This document shows, one piece after another, positions 1 to 7,180 of a stretch of DNA of 64,000 bases (positions are counted from its first letter, which is position 1; each line of letters begins with the position of its first letter). The notes under the pieces were generated by a model. The model worked only from the letters and a program-made list of their open reading frames with translations, was not told where the DNA came from and did no database searches. Source of the DNA: an uncultured Clostridia bacterium. Lineage in GTDB: Bacteria; Bacillota; Clostridia; Christensenellales; Borkfalkiaceae. Location of the stretch: NCBI GenBank assembly GCA_947630115.1, contig CANRGG010000003.1, positions 1 to 64,000 of the forward strand, read 5' to 3'. Made by a program: the position numbers and the translations under genes.

Positions 1-76
1 GGCTTGGTAGCTCAGTTGGTAGAGCGGAGGACTGAAAATCCTTATGTCGGCGGTTCGATTCCACCCCAAGCCACCA
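1..76 (+). tRNA. tRNA-Phe (GAA)
   Basis: A full cloverleaf begins at base 1. The 7-bp acceptor stem (1-7 with 66-72) closes, the anticodon loop CTGAAAA carries GAA, the GGTTCGATT T-arm is present, and discriminator A73 is followed by an encoded CCA. First of three tandem tRNAs. Confidence 0.97.
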
Positions 77-82
77 CATTTT

Positions 83-158
83 GCTGGTGTAGCTCAATCG
101 GCAGAGCAGCTGATTTGTAATCAGCAGGTTGCAGGTTCAATTCCCGTCACCAGCTCCA
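83..158 (+). tRNA. tRNA-Thr (TGT)
   Basis: The acceptor stem GCTGGTG pairs with CACCAGC (148-154). The anticodon loop TTTGTAA gives TGT, the T-arm is GGTTCAATT, and CCA is encoded at 156-158. It lies 6 bases after tRNA-Phe and is probably cotranscribed with it. Confidence 0.96.
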
Positions 159-185
159 CCGAGAGAACAAAAACAGAATATAGAA

Positions 186-270
186 GGGAAGATTCCAGAG
201 CGGCCAAATGGATCAGACTGTAAATCTGACGTCAACGACTTCGGTGGTTCGAATCCACCTCTTCCCACCA
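186..270 (+). tRNA. tRNA-Tyr (GTA)
   Basis: A class II tRNA of 85 nt with a long variable arm. The acceptor stem GGGAAGA pairs with TCTTCCC (260-266), the anticodon loop CTGTAAA gives GTA, and CCA is encoded. It is the last tRNA of the group and is followed at once by a strong terminator. Confidence 0.96.
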
Positions 271-305
271 CGCAAAAACCCTTGCCCTGTGCAAGGGTTT
301 TTGCG
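271..305 (+). terminator. Rho-independent terminator of the tRNA operon
   Basis: A perfect 15-bp inverted repeat (271-285 with 291-305) around a 5-base loop. The stem contains an A-tract on one side and a T-tract on the other, so it can work in both directions. It directly follows the CCA end of tRNA-Tyr. Confidence 0.9.
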
Positions 306-439
306 TAGGCGAAAGGTGGTAAAAAGAAACGCCGCGTGGTTTGCGCGAGGAGAAGGGTACGATAAGCATATTTTTTCCTAAAACATTCCCCTTCGACGAA
401 GCTATCGAGCGAAGCAAAGATAATCCCACCACTTCCCAT

Positions 440-592
440 TCATACTTCTTCATTTTGTGCTTTAAGATATTTCCGTAAGATCACATTTATGAATTGAGAA
501 AGTGAGCGATCGTCCTTTTCCGCTTCGACTTTTAACTTTTCCAATAAATCAGAATCAATCGTAATGCTTATTTTTTCTTTCAAAGGTTTCAT
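440..592 (-). CDS. Small ribbon-helix-helix (CopG/Arc-like) protein
   Basis: This 50-residue protein has the ribbon-helix-helix pattern: a short beta strand (EKISITID), then helices DLLEKLKVEAEKDDRS and SLSQFINVILRKYL. Such proteins are dimeric DNA-binding regulators, often antitoxins or plasmid-type repressors. I chose the ATG at 592 because the fold begins directly after it; the upstream AGCGGGAT is a weak ribosome site. No toxin-like partner is visible downstream toward the tRNA genes. The A/T-rich codon use matches the islet to its right and not the GC-rich genes beyond 1.5 kb, which suggests acquired DNA. Its target is unknown; the strong divergent promoter at 652-680 is a plausible one. 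Confidence 0.75.
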   Translation of the reverse strand: MKPLKEKISITIDSDLLEKLKVEAEKDDRSLSQFINVILRKYLKAQNEEV

Positions 593-651
593 ATCCCGCT
601 CTATCCTATTATGTTTTTATAGCTAAATTATATCAATTATCTTATTTTTGC

Positions 652-680
652 TTGACAAGTAGGATAAAGTAGTGTATAAT
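652..680 (+). promoter_or_regulatory. Consensus sigma-A promoter
   Basis: TTGACA (652-657) and TATAAT (675-680) are perfect hexamers with a 17-bp spacer. It reads toward the 28-residue membrane peptide and the VanZ-like gene, and diverges from the ribbon-helix-helix gene. Confidence 0.85.
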
Positions 681-712
681 GCTACCAAATTACATGATAG
701 GAGTCTAACAAG

Positions 713-799
713 ATGTCAAATAATGGAGGGCGGGGACTTGGATTTTTCGGGGTTGTTGGTGCAATTGTCGTTGCGATAATCATATGCTGTCTTCTTTAA
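713..799 (+). CDS. 28-residue glycine-rich single-pass membrane peptide
   Basis: An ATG at 713 follows GGAG (about 700) and lies about 30 bases past a consensus promoter. The product starts MSNNGGRGLGFFG and continues as one hydrophobic segment (VVGAIVVAIIICCLL) to its end. The peptide resembles the many tiny Gly-rich membrane peptides of Firmicutes (YjcZ/sporulation-type small proteins) in shape, but no specific family is claimed. Its end overlaps the start of the next gene by 16 bases, pointing to translational coupling. It could be a leader peptide, a regulator of the next membrane protein or a toxin-like peptide. Confidence 0.65.
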   Translation: MSNNGGRGLGFFGVVGAIVVAIIICCLL

Positions 800-1293
800 G
801 CAAATCATCTGCGTCAATTTATGGCAAAATTAAGTCCCGTCTATTATATTGCCTTATCGTTATTCATTTTATTATTATAATTTTATATTTTATAAATACA
901 TATAAAATTAAACCGATTTTAACCAACCTTGAAAGCCCAATCGAATTTTTTATGATGAATTACTTCAATGATATTTGTGCGGGCAGTTTGATATCTGCAT
1001 TGTCAAATTTACTTTTTTTGAATTATAATCGATATTTTGATCATTTCCGATTTTACTTTGTCCTCTGGGTGATGGAATGTATTTTTTGGGAAGTTTTACG
1101 ACCTTATATTTTGCTATTCTATAATCCGTTTAATAAAACGCCGAAATTTTTATGGAATGATTTTATTGCGTATGCGATTGGAACCATTTTGATATATTTA
1201 CTTATCTGTATAATAGTAAGAAATCGTCAAAACCTTTTTCCGAATTCTATTCAGAGTTTGCATGATAAAAATTTCAATTATTCAAAAAAATAA
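784..1293 (+). CDS. AT-rich multipass membrane protein, VanZ-like
   Basis: The 169-residue product has about four hydrophobic helices (near residues 20-40, 62-80, 88-112 and 128-146). The charged turn WNDFIAYAIGTIL before the last helix resembles the Asp-containing last-helix motif of the VanZ family, whose members are small membrane proteins of mostly unknown role. The assignment rests on pattern only. There is no ribosome site before the ATG at 784; the start sits inside the end of the 28-residue gene, so coupled translation is likely. The strong A/T bias, unlike the genes from 1.5 kb on, suggests foreign origin. A strong hairpin terminator overlaps its stop codon. Confidence 0.6.
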   Translation: MLSSLSKSSASIYGKIKSRLLYCLIVIHFIIIILYFINTYKIKPILTNLESPIEFFMMNYFNDICAGSLISALSNLLFLNYNRYFDHFRFYFVLWVMECIFWEVLRPYILLFYNPFNKTPKFLWNDFIAYAIGTILIYLLICIIVRNRQNLFPNSIQSLHDKNFNYSKK

Positions 1294-1328
1294 AAAGAGC
1301 CGGATCCTTGACGGATCCGGCTCTTTTT
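1292..1328. terminator. Bidirectional terminator
   Basis: A 16-bp perfect inverted repeat (1292-1307 with 1313-1328) around a 5-base loop. The A5 and T5 ends give a U-tract in either direction, so it serves both the VanZ-like gene (plus) and the YjzC-like gene (minus). Confidence 0.9.
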
Positions 1329-1353
1329 GCATATTTGCTATTCGAATATGGGT

Positions 1354-1518
1354 TTAGTTGTGGTCCATGACCCAATATCCGCCTTCATGCTGCAAAGGCG
1401 GAAATCTCATGCCCTTTTCAAGATAGGTCTTTTCATCGTCATGGCTCTGGCCGTCTTTGTCGTATGCCTTGTAGTTGCAAGTCATCGGCACGATTTCACC
1501 CGATCTGAATTTTTCCAT
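1354..1518 (-). CDS. YjzC-like small protein
   Basis: A 54-residue ORF preceded by an excellent ribosome site (GGAGGTG, 6 bases before the ATG at 1518). The sequence starts MEKFRSGEIVPMTCNYKAYD and contains KTYLEKGMRFPPLQHEGGYW. The overall pattern, 'F..G..VP..G.Y', then a stretch on 'KG.RFPP', then an aromatic end, matches the YjzC family of small Firmicutes proteins. Their function is unknown. The gene is monocistronic, lies between the shared terminator and nagA, and is transcribed away from nagA's 3' end. Confidence 0.75.
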   Translation of the reverse strand: MEKFRSGEIVPMTCNYKAYDKDGQSHDDEKTYLEKGMRFPPLQHEGGYWVMDHN

Positions 1519-1559
1519 CTTTTCACCTCCGCAATCTATTTTGCGCAGGCCGCAAGATT

Positions 1560-2708
1560 TTATGCGTCCCCTTCTTGGCTTTCCGAAAACCGCCGCCCCT
1601 CCAAAAAGACCGCTTTCACTTCAAGCGCCCCGTCCAAAAGGACCAAATCGGCAAAATTTCCCTCTTTCAGCCTGCCCCGCTTTTCGATCCCGAGCGAGTC
1701 GCAGGGCGCGGCGGACGCCGCATAGACCGCCTCCCCCAGCCCGATCCCGAAACAGACGGCGCGGCGCACCCCCTCCATCAGATGAATGGAAGAACCCGCC
1801 AGCGTGCCGTCTTTTAAGGTCGCTCTCCCCTCACGGACGAAAACTTCCTGCCCGCCGAGCTCGTACGTCCCGTCCGAAAGCCCCGCGCAGCGCATGGAGT
1901 CGGAGATGAGATCGGTCTTGCTTCCGAAAAGCCGGAACGCTGCGCGGACGGCCGACGGATGAAGATGAAGGCCGTCGCAGATGATCTCGACGAACGCGCC
2001 GCTGTCCAGCGCCGCGCCGAGAACGCCCGGCGCACGGTGCAAAAAGGGCGGCATGGCGTTGAACAAGTGGGTGACGCGGCTCGCCCCCGCCCCGAACGCC
2101 CGCATTGCCGTCTCATAGTCTGCCGCCGTGTGCCCCAGCGAGACCGTGCACCTTTTGGAAACCTTTTCGATCCATTCGATCGCCCCTTCCGTCTCGGGCG
2201 CGACGGTGACAAGCTTCACCCGCCCGCCGCAAGCCTCGTTCAGCCGTTCGAAGAGCGCAAGATCGGGCGCTCTCAAATGCTCCGCCGCCTGCGCTCCCCG
2301 CTTTTCGGGCGAGAGAAAGGGTCCTTCCAGATGAACGCCCAGACATTTTGCGCCCGAACCTTTGAAATGCTCCGCCGCCCTCACCGCGCGAAGAAGCTGT
2401 TCCTCGGGCAGAGTCATGGTCGTGGCGAGAAAGCCCGTCACGCCGCCGCGGGCATAGTAGGCGGAGAGCTTCTCCCCGCTCCCCTCCTTCCCGTCCGAGA
2501 AATCCTCGCCGACCGCGCCGTGGGTGTGGACGTCGATCAGCCCCGGGATGAGATAGTCTCCCGAAGCGTCGATCCGCTCGACGTCCGGCGGCAAAGCGGC
2601 GGCCTTCGCGTCCGGGAAGAAGAGCGCCTCGATCCGCTCCGAAAAGAGGATCGCCCCCGGACGGAAGCGCTTTCCGATCAGAATTTTCGCGTTTTCGATG
2701 AGTTTCAT
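1560..2708 (-). CDS. nagA: N-acetylglucosamine-6-phosphate deacetylase
   Basis: Hydrolyses GlcNAc-6-phosphate to glucosamine-6-phosphate and acetate in the cytoplasm, the first committed step of amino-sugar catabolism. The amidohydrolase TIM barrel is complete: metal-binding GLIDVHTHG near the N-terminus, HLEGPFLS with the metal-ligand Glu, VSLGHTAADY and THLFNAMPP with further His ligands, ICDGLHLHP for substrate, and LISDSM with the catalytic Asp. Length (382 residues) is normal. I start at the ATG at 2708, four residues into the longest frame, because it forms an ATGA overlap with the nagB stop. Last gene of the cutC-nagB-nagA operon; it feeds NagB. Confidence 0.95.
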   Translation of the reverse strand: MKLIENAKILIGKRFRPGAILFSERIEALFFPDAKAAALPPDVERIDASGDYLIPGLIDVHTHGAVGEDFSDGKEGSGEKLSAYYARGGVTGFLATTMTLPEEQLLRAVRAAEHFKGSGAKCLGVHLEGPFLSPEKRGAQAAEHLRAPDLALFERLNEACGGRVKLVTVAPETEGAIEWIEKVSKRCTVSLGHTAADYETAMRAFGAGASRVTHLFNAMPPFLHRAPGVLGAALDSGAFVEIICDGLHLHPSAVRAAFRLFGSKTDLISDSMRCAGLSDGTYELGGQEVFVREGRATLKDGTLAGSSIHLMEGVRRAVCFGIGLGEAVYAASAAPCDSLGIEKRGRLKEGNFADLVLLDGALEVKAVFLEGRRFSESQEGDA

Positions 2709-3439
2709 ACAAGATCGCATTCCTTCAGGGCTTCCGCGTCGGCGATCAGCGTGACCGCCGGGTGCAGCTGCAGGACAGAGGCGGGCACCTTGGGGGTGAT
2801 GGGCCCGAAGAACGCCTCTTTCACGATCTTCGCCTTTTGCGCGCCGCTCGCAAGGAGCAAGATCTTTCTCGCGCGCATGATCGAAAGGATCCCCATTGTC
2901 ACCGCCTGCCGTGGCACTTCGTCGGGCGAAGAGAAAAACCGCGCGTTTGCCTTGATCGTGCGCTCCGAAAGGTTCACGAGATGGGTCTCCTTTTCAAAGA
3001 CCTCCCCCGGTTCGTTGAAACCGATGTGCCCGTTGTGCCCGATCCCAAGCAGCTGCAGATCGATCCCCTTCAGCGAGCGGATGAGCGCTTCGTACTCCCC
3101 GCAGGCCTTGGGAAGGTCCTTTGCCATGCCGTCCGGGACAAACGTGTTCTCCCGCTTGATATCCACCCAATCGAACAGGTTTTTTTGCATGAAATAGCGG
3201 TAACTCTGCTCATTTTCGGGCGGAAGTCCCACATATTCGTCGAGATTGACCGTCTTTGCCTTGGAAAAATGCAGCAGACCTTCGCGGGCTCTTCGAACGA
3301 GTTCGCGGTACGTTCCGACGGGCGTCGAGCCCGTCGCAAGACCAAGAACGCAGTCCGGCTTTTCCCGGAGCTGTGCCTCCATAAGATCTGCGGCCTTTCG
3401 GCTCATTTCTTCGTAATCCGATGTTCTGATGATGTCCAT
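2705..3439 (-). CDS. nagB: Glucosamine-6-phosphate deaminase
   Basis: Converts glucosamine-6-phosphate to fructose-6-phosphate and ammonia, joining amino-sugar breakdown to glycolysis. The 244-residue product has the family motifs in order: GLATGSTPVGTY (phosphate binding), NLDEYVGL (general-base Asp), GIGHNGHIGFNEPG (catalytic His) and SERTIKANARFF. The C-terminal part, through the substrate-proximal PITPKVPASVLQLHP, is of usual length for the Gram-positive short form. It lies 15 bases after the transglutaminase-like gene and overlaps nagA by 4, so the two nag enzymes are made together. Confidence 0.96.
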   Translation of the reverse strand: MDIIRTSDYEEMSRKAADLMEAQLREKPDCVLGLATGSTPVGTYRELVRRAREGLLHFSKAKTVNLDEYVGLPPENEQSYRYFMQKNLFDWVDIKRENTFVPDGMAKDLPKACGEYEALIRSLKGIDLQLLGIGHNGHIGFNEPGEVFEKETHLVNLSERTIKANARFFSSPDEVPRQAVTMGILSIMRARKILLLASGAQKAKIVKEAFFGPITPKVPASVLQLHPAVTLIADAEALKECDLV

Positions 3440-3454
3440 GATTTCCTCTTTTGT

Positions 3455-5971
3455 CTATTTTTGATTCAAAAAATCTATGATTTTCAGGATGAGATCGCCG
3501 CTGCCGACGTTGTATCCGGCGCAGGCGTAGACGGCCGTGCCGTCCGGCTTTTGAACGAGCGAGAGCGGAAGTTTCCCCGGTTCGAGAAAAACCCGCCGCG
3601 CGAGCTTGTCCAAAAGCTTCGGCGCCCAAAAGGCGACGTCCGCGCCCGGAAAGACCTTAAAAAACGCGGAAAATCGGGGATCTTCGAGCGCCTCGGGCCC
3701 CGGAAGGACGAACAGGAGCCGATCTTTGATCTTTTCGTATTCCTCCCGCCGCGCAAGGATCTCATTCAGAAGGTGTTCCGTGGGTTCCCGCCCCGTTTCG
3801 AGGCAGAACAGAACCTGTTTCGGCGCTTTTTCGGAAAATTCCTTGGGCAAAAGGTCTTTCAAAGCGATCTCGAAGAGCATTTCCGACAGATCGGCCTCGT
3901 ATTTTTGAAGTAGAATTTTGCGCGTCTCCCCCGCTTGCAGTGAAAGATCCGTCTCTCTCGCAAAGAGATTGCCGTTGGGCAGGCGGTTGACCGTGAGCAA
4001 GCGGTAATTCCCGCAGGGCAGACGGACCGTCATGCGGTCCTCTTCGAAGGCGAGCCCGGTAAGATCGAAGGCGATCTCGCCGTCCGGGCAGATTCTTGTG
4101 AGCGAAAAATCTCCGGGGCGCAGCCCGCCGCCTTGCTCTCTTTCCAGAACGAGAGTCCCCTCCTTTTCCGGCGCCGGAGAGACAAATTTTCCGTTTTCGA
4201 AGAACTGCTCCTCTTTCGTGACGGGATCCAGCCGCGCCGGAATTCCGAGCGTGCGGCAGATCGCGACGAAGAGGATCTTTTTTGAGCGCGGATCCGCCCG
4301 CCCCGACAAGAGCGCGGCGGACGGGCAGACCGTCAATGCGCCATATCCGAACTCCCCCAAAGGGGAAAGCCGCGCCGCAAGATCTTCCGCGATCTTTCGG
4401 GGATCCTGCCGGAACGCCCGCTTCTGCTCCTCGGAAAAAAATTCAAAGATCTGCGCCCGCCAAAGAGAGAGCGGCTCTTCCTCGATCCGCGGACAGGCAA
4501 GATAGGCGTTGAAAAACTCCTCGTCCCACACCTCGCTGCGATAGAGCCGTGAAAAGCGAAGCGATTCAAACAAAATTTCGGGATCGACATCCGTCAAGTC
4601 CTTGTCGGAAAGCGAAAGAAGGAGCCCCTCCTTTTCGTTTTCGGGAAAGCGGCTGTCCGAAAGAAAGGCGGAGAGCGCCGAAAAGTTCGCGGCGGAGCGT
4701 TCGAGCGCGGCGAGCGTCTCCTCTTTTCGGATCCGGCCCGCGGCGATCTTTTCCGCCTCCCCGGGCTTTCTCTGCGCCGACATCTTCCGGCGGTATGCTT
4801 CGGCCGCCCGCCTCTTTTTCTCCTCGCCCGCCGCCCGCTGTTCGTCCGAAAGCGGGGGCGGATCTTTCCTCGTCCCCTCCGGCGCGTAAAAGACAAAGTT
4901 CTCCGCGCCCTCCCGGAAGGTTTCCTTTTGAAGAGAGAGAACCTGCCGCGCGGTCTTTCGGGTGTCGACGAGCGCCCGGGCGGAGAGTTCCCCCTTCGAC
5001 GCGCGGACAAACAGGCTGCCCTCGCCGCAGGTCAGACGGACGCAGCCGTTTTCATCCGTTTCTGCCGACGCGACCGGACAAATTTGCGCATAATTGAGGA
5101 TCCCGAACTCCACCCGCGCATGCGGTTCCGGCTCCCCCTGTTCGTTTTGCACGAGAATGCACAGCAATTTCGTCTTTGCATAGGTTTTCAGGACGTTGAC
5201 GGAGCGCGCCGCCCCCATGCGGCCGATGAACTCCCCCTCGGGCGGGTCACAGAAGGTCAGCGCCCGGATCAGCATGGCGCGACCCGCGGCGGCGTTGAAC
5301 CAGCCCTGATCGAGCGTCTCTTCCGGCTCGCAGGCGCCGAGAAAACGCCAGGCTTTCCCGTCGAAGATCTCCACCCAGGCATGATTGTCGTCGCAGTGCG
5401 ACCAGCGCGGCGCATAGACCTGCCGCGCGGCGATCCCGAGCGCGCGGAAAACGTTCACGGCAAAGACCGATTCCTCCCCGCAACGCCCGAAGCCGCTTGA
5501 AAAGACGGACAGCGCCGACCTCGTCCGCCCGTCCGTCGAGCGGTAGACGACCTGTTCCGCGTTGAAATAATTGATCTCGAGCGCCGCCTCGACGAGCGGC
5601 TTTCCCAAGACGCGGTCTTTGATCGTTTCATAAAAAAATTTGCGGCAGTCGCAGAGCTCCTCGTCGTTGACGCGGGGATGAAGCACATAGCAGAGAAAGA
5701 TCTCCTCGGGAAGGGCGGAAGCGTAAGGTGTTCCGCGCAAAAAGATCCCGTGCCGCGCCGCGGCGCAAAACAGGGAGACGTCAAAGTTGAGCGCGTCGGA
5801 AAGCGGGCTGTTCGCATAGATCCATTTGACGGCGAAAAGCTCCTCTTCGGAGAGTTTTTCGGCCACAAGACGGCATTCGATCTTCTCCGCCGTAAATCGG
5901 CCGACTGCCTCTTGGAATTTCCGGAAGGCTTCTTCCGTCTTTTTGACGAGCGTGAAGGAAAAACCGTTCAT
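3455..5971 (-). CDS. Transglutaminase-like protein with thioredoxin-like C-terminal domain
   Basis: A large cytoplasmic-looking protein of 838 residues with no signal peptide. Residues about 130-225 form a transglutaminase-like core: Cys164 in SGFGRCGEESVF and His197 in DDNHAWVEIF, followed by WRFLGACEPEE where the acidic third residue is not clearly placed. A middle region has a second, degenerate core (around ALTVCPSAALLSG and CRTLGIPARL). The last 150 residues (VLFCLETGREPTEH to the end) read as a thioredoxin-type alpha/beta domain without a CxxC. It starts in an ATGA overlap with cutC and precedes nagB, so it is likely a peptide- or glycopeptide-processing enzyme of the amino-sugar operon. 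Substrate and reaction are inferred, not shown. Confidence 0.75.
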   Translation of the reverse strand: MNGFSFTLVKKTEEAFRKFQEAVGRFTAEKIECRLVAEKLSEEELFAVKWIYANSPLSDALNFDVSLFCAAARHGIFLRGTPYASALPEEIFLCYVLHPRVNDEELCDCRKFFYETIKDRVLGKPLVEAALEINYFNAEQVVYRSTDGRTRSALSVFSSGFGRCGEESVFAVNVFRALGIAARQVYAPRWSHCDDNHAWVEIFDGKAWRFLGACEPEETLDQGWFNAAAGRAMLIRALTFCDPPEGEFIGRMGAARSVNVLKTYAKTKLLCILVQNEQGEPEPHARVEFGILNYAQICPVASAETDENGCVRLTCGEGSLFVRASKGELSARALVDTRKTARQVLSLQKETFREGAENFVFYAPEGTRKDPPPLSDEQRAAGEEKKRRAAEAYRRKMSAQRKPGEAEKIAAGRIRKEETLAALERSAANFSALSAFLSDSRFPENEKEGLLLSLSDKDLTDVDPEILFESLRFSRLYRSEVWDEEFFNAYLACPRIEEEPLSLWRAQIFEFFSEEQKRAFRQDPRKIAEDLAARLSPLGEFGYGALTVCPSAALLSGRADPRSKKILFVAICRTLGIPARLDPVTKEEQFFENGKFVSPAPEKEGTLVLEREQGGGLRPGDFSLTRICPDGEIAFDLTGLAFEEDRMTVRLPCGNYRLLTVNRLPNGNLFARETDLSLQAGETRKILLQKYEADLSEMLFEIALKDLLPKEFSEKAPKQVLFCLETGREPTEHLLNEILARREEYEKIKDRLLFVLPGPEALEDPRFSAFFKVFPGADVAFWAPKLLDKLARRVFLEPGKLPLSLVQKPDGTAVYACAGYNVGSGDLILKIIDFLNQK

Positions 5972-6735
5972 CTCATCCCCCGCACGATCGCCGCGCAGGC
6001 GGCAAGCTCTTCTTCGTCGAGTTCAAACCGGTCATACTCTGAGACCGAGGCAAAGCCCATGGAAACTTCTCCGCGACGGAAGATCATGCCGCTGTCGAGC
6101 CGCTTCCTCGCCGAAGTGTGAAAGACGGTGATCCCCGTCTTTTCGTGCAGCGCGGCGAGGTTCCCGCTCCTGACGCCCCCGCCCGCCATGACGGCGATCC
6201 GTCCGCCCGCGCGCACTTTGAGGGCTTTCAGAAGTTCCGCGCCCTCCTCTGCCGTCTGTCTTTGTCCCGAAGTCAAGATCGTGTCGATCCCGAGGCCGAT
6301 CGCCCGTTCGAGCGTTTCGAAGGGATCGCGCGAGAGATCGAACGCCCGATGAAGGGTGATCTCCATGCCCTCTGCGCACAGGCGGAACCGCTCCATCTTT
6401 TTCTCGTCGAGCTCTCCCTCGGGCGTGAGCGCGCCGACCACGACCCCGTCCGCCCCCAAAAGGCGGAAGGCGCGGATCTCGCGGCACATCTGCTCCGTCT
6501 CCTCTTCGGAATAGAGAAAATCGCCGAAGCGCGGACGGATCAGGACGTTGATCTTGATCCCGATCTCCTCCCGCACCCGGCGGAAAAGTTCATAGGAGGG
6601 CGTGACGCCCCCGATCAGAAGCTGGCCGCACAGCTCGATACGGTCCGCGCCGCCCCGCTCTGCGGAGAGACACGAGACAAAACTGTCCGCACAGGCTTCC
6701 AAAAGCGCCCCCTCTTTTTTCTGTTTGTTTTCCAT
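5968..6735 (-). CDS. cutC: CutC family protein
   Basis: 255 residues of the CutC TIM-barrel family, historically tied to copper homeostasis, although the biochemical role is unsettled. The family blocks are clear: LLEACADSFVSCLSAERGGADRIELC at the N-terminus (quoted here only as its start), GGVTPSYEL, VLIRPRFGDF, GADGVVVGALTPEG, ITLHRAFDLSRDP, DTILTSGQ, and MAGGGVRSGN. It is the first gene of an operon with the transglutaminase-like gene, nagB and nagA; CutC next to amino-sugar genes is common in gut Firmicutes, which argues against a purely copper role here. The ATG at 6735 lies only 6 bases beyond a TACAAT box and there is no ribosome site, so the message may be leaderless. Confidence 0.9.
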   Translation of the reverse strand: MENKQKKEGALLEACADSFVSCLSAERGGADRIELCGQLLIGGVTPSYELFRRVREEIGIKINVLIRPRFGDFLYSEEETEQMCREIRAFRLLGADGVVVGALTPEGELDEKKMERFRLCAEGMEITLHRAFDLSRDPFETLERAIGLGIDTILTSGQRQTAEEGAELLKALKVRAGGRIAVMAGGGVRSGNLAALHEKTGITVFHTSARKRLDSGMIFRRGEVSMGFASVSEYDRFELDEEELAACAAIVRGMR

Positions 6736-6741
6736 AATTTT

Positions 6742-6770
6742 ATTGTATCACAAAGAAAACGGCAAGTCAA
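6742..6770 (-). promoter_or_regulatory. Promoter of the cutC-nag operon
   Basis: On the minus strand TTGACT (6765-6770) and TACAAT (6742-6747) are spaced by 17 bp. The predicted transcription start falls on or next to the cutC ATG at 6735. The -35 box overlaps the stop of the YolD-like gene. Confidence 0.8.
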
Positions 6771-7180
6771 TCGTTTGAAAAACTCAGCTCCCGGATCCGT
6801 TCGAAGGCGATCTCGGCGCCCTCCAGAATTAGCCGCTTCCGACGCACGTCGATCTTGAGCAGTCTGCCCTCCACGGTGGAGAATTTCCCGCCCCTGCCCG
6901 CTCCGTTCCCGCAAAAACAGACGGCAACGACCCAAGGCTGCTCCTTTTCGCGCAGTTTCAGCGCTTCAAGCGTCTCTTCGATCAGTTCGGCGCGGAATTC
7001 GTCCTGCTCAAACTCCTCGGCGTAACCCGACGCCGCTTGGATCCGCTCTTCGAACCCGTCGAGCGCCGCGAACGGCGAAAACTGTGCCGCGCGCTCGGAA
7101 ATCGGCATTCTCCGCCTCGTTTTCGACTCGGGACGGGGCAGGTCGATGATGTCCGCATACTTTCCCTTGTCCATATTCAC
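6767..7180 (-). CDS. YolD-like protein
   Basis: A 137-residue small protein with the YolD signature block RRRMPISERAAQFSPFAALD near residues 22-41, followed by a helix rich in charged residues and a C-terminal beta region. In many Firmicutes and their plasmids yolD-like genes are cotranscribed with a Y-family polymerase, and that is the arrangement here: the start forms an ATGA overlap with the polymerase stop. The function of YolD is not firmly known; it is presumed to help or regulate lesion bypass. Confidence 0.85.
   Translation of the reverse strand: MNMDKGKYADIIDLPRPESKTRRRMPISERAAQFSPFAALDGFEERIQAASGYAEEFEQDEFRAELIEETLEALKLREKEQPWVVAVCFCGNGAGRGGKFSTVEGRLLKIDVRRKRLILEGAEIAFERIRELSFSND

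Noticed and set aside
137..453. Minus-strand ORFs of 100 and 73 codons across the tRNA-Tyr region, with GFEPPKSLTSDLQS and VDSNHRSR
   Set aside because: These are the well-known false peptides read from the antisense strand of tRNA-Tyr and its terminator. No ribosome site or protein-like composition supports them.
1327..1725. Plus-strand ORF of 132 codons
   Set aside because: It runs antisense through the YjzC-like gene and the end of nagA; both have strong family motifs and the YjzC-like gene a perfect ribosome site.
1959..3913. Long plus-strand ORFs (412 and 383 codons) opposite nagA, nagB and the transglutaminase-like gene
   Set aside because: They are frames opposite real genes in GC-rich DNA, Arg/Pro/Asp-rich with no recognisable domain.
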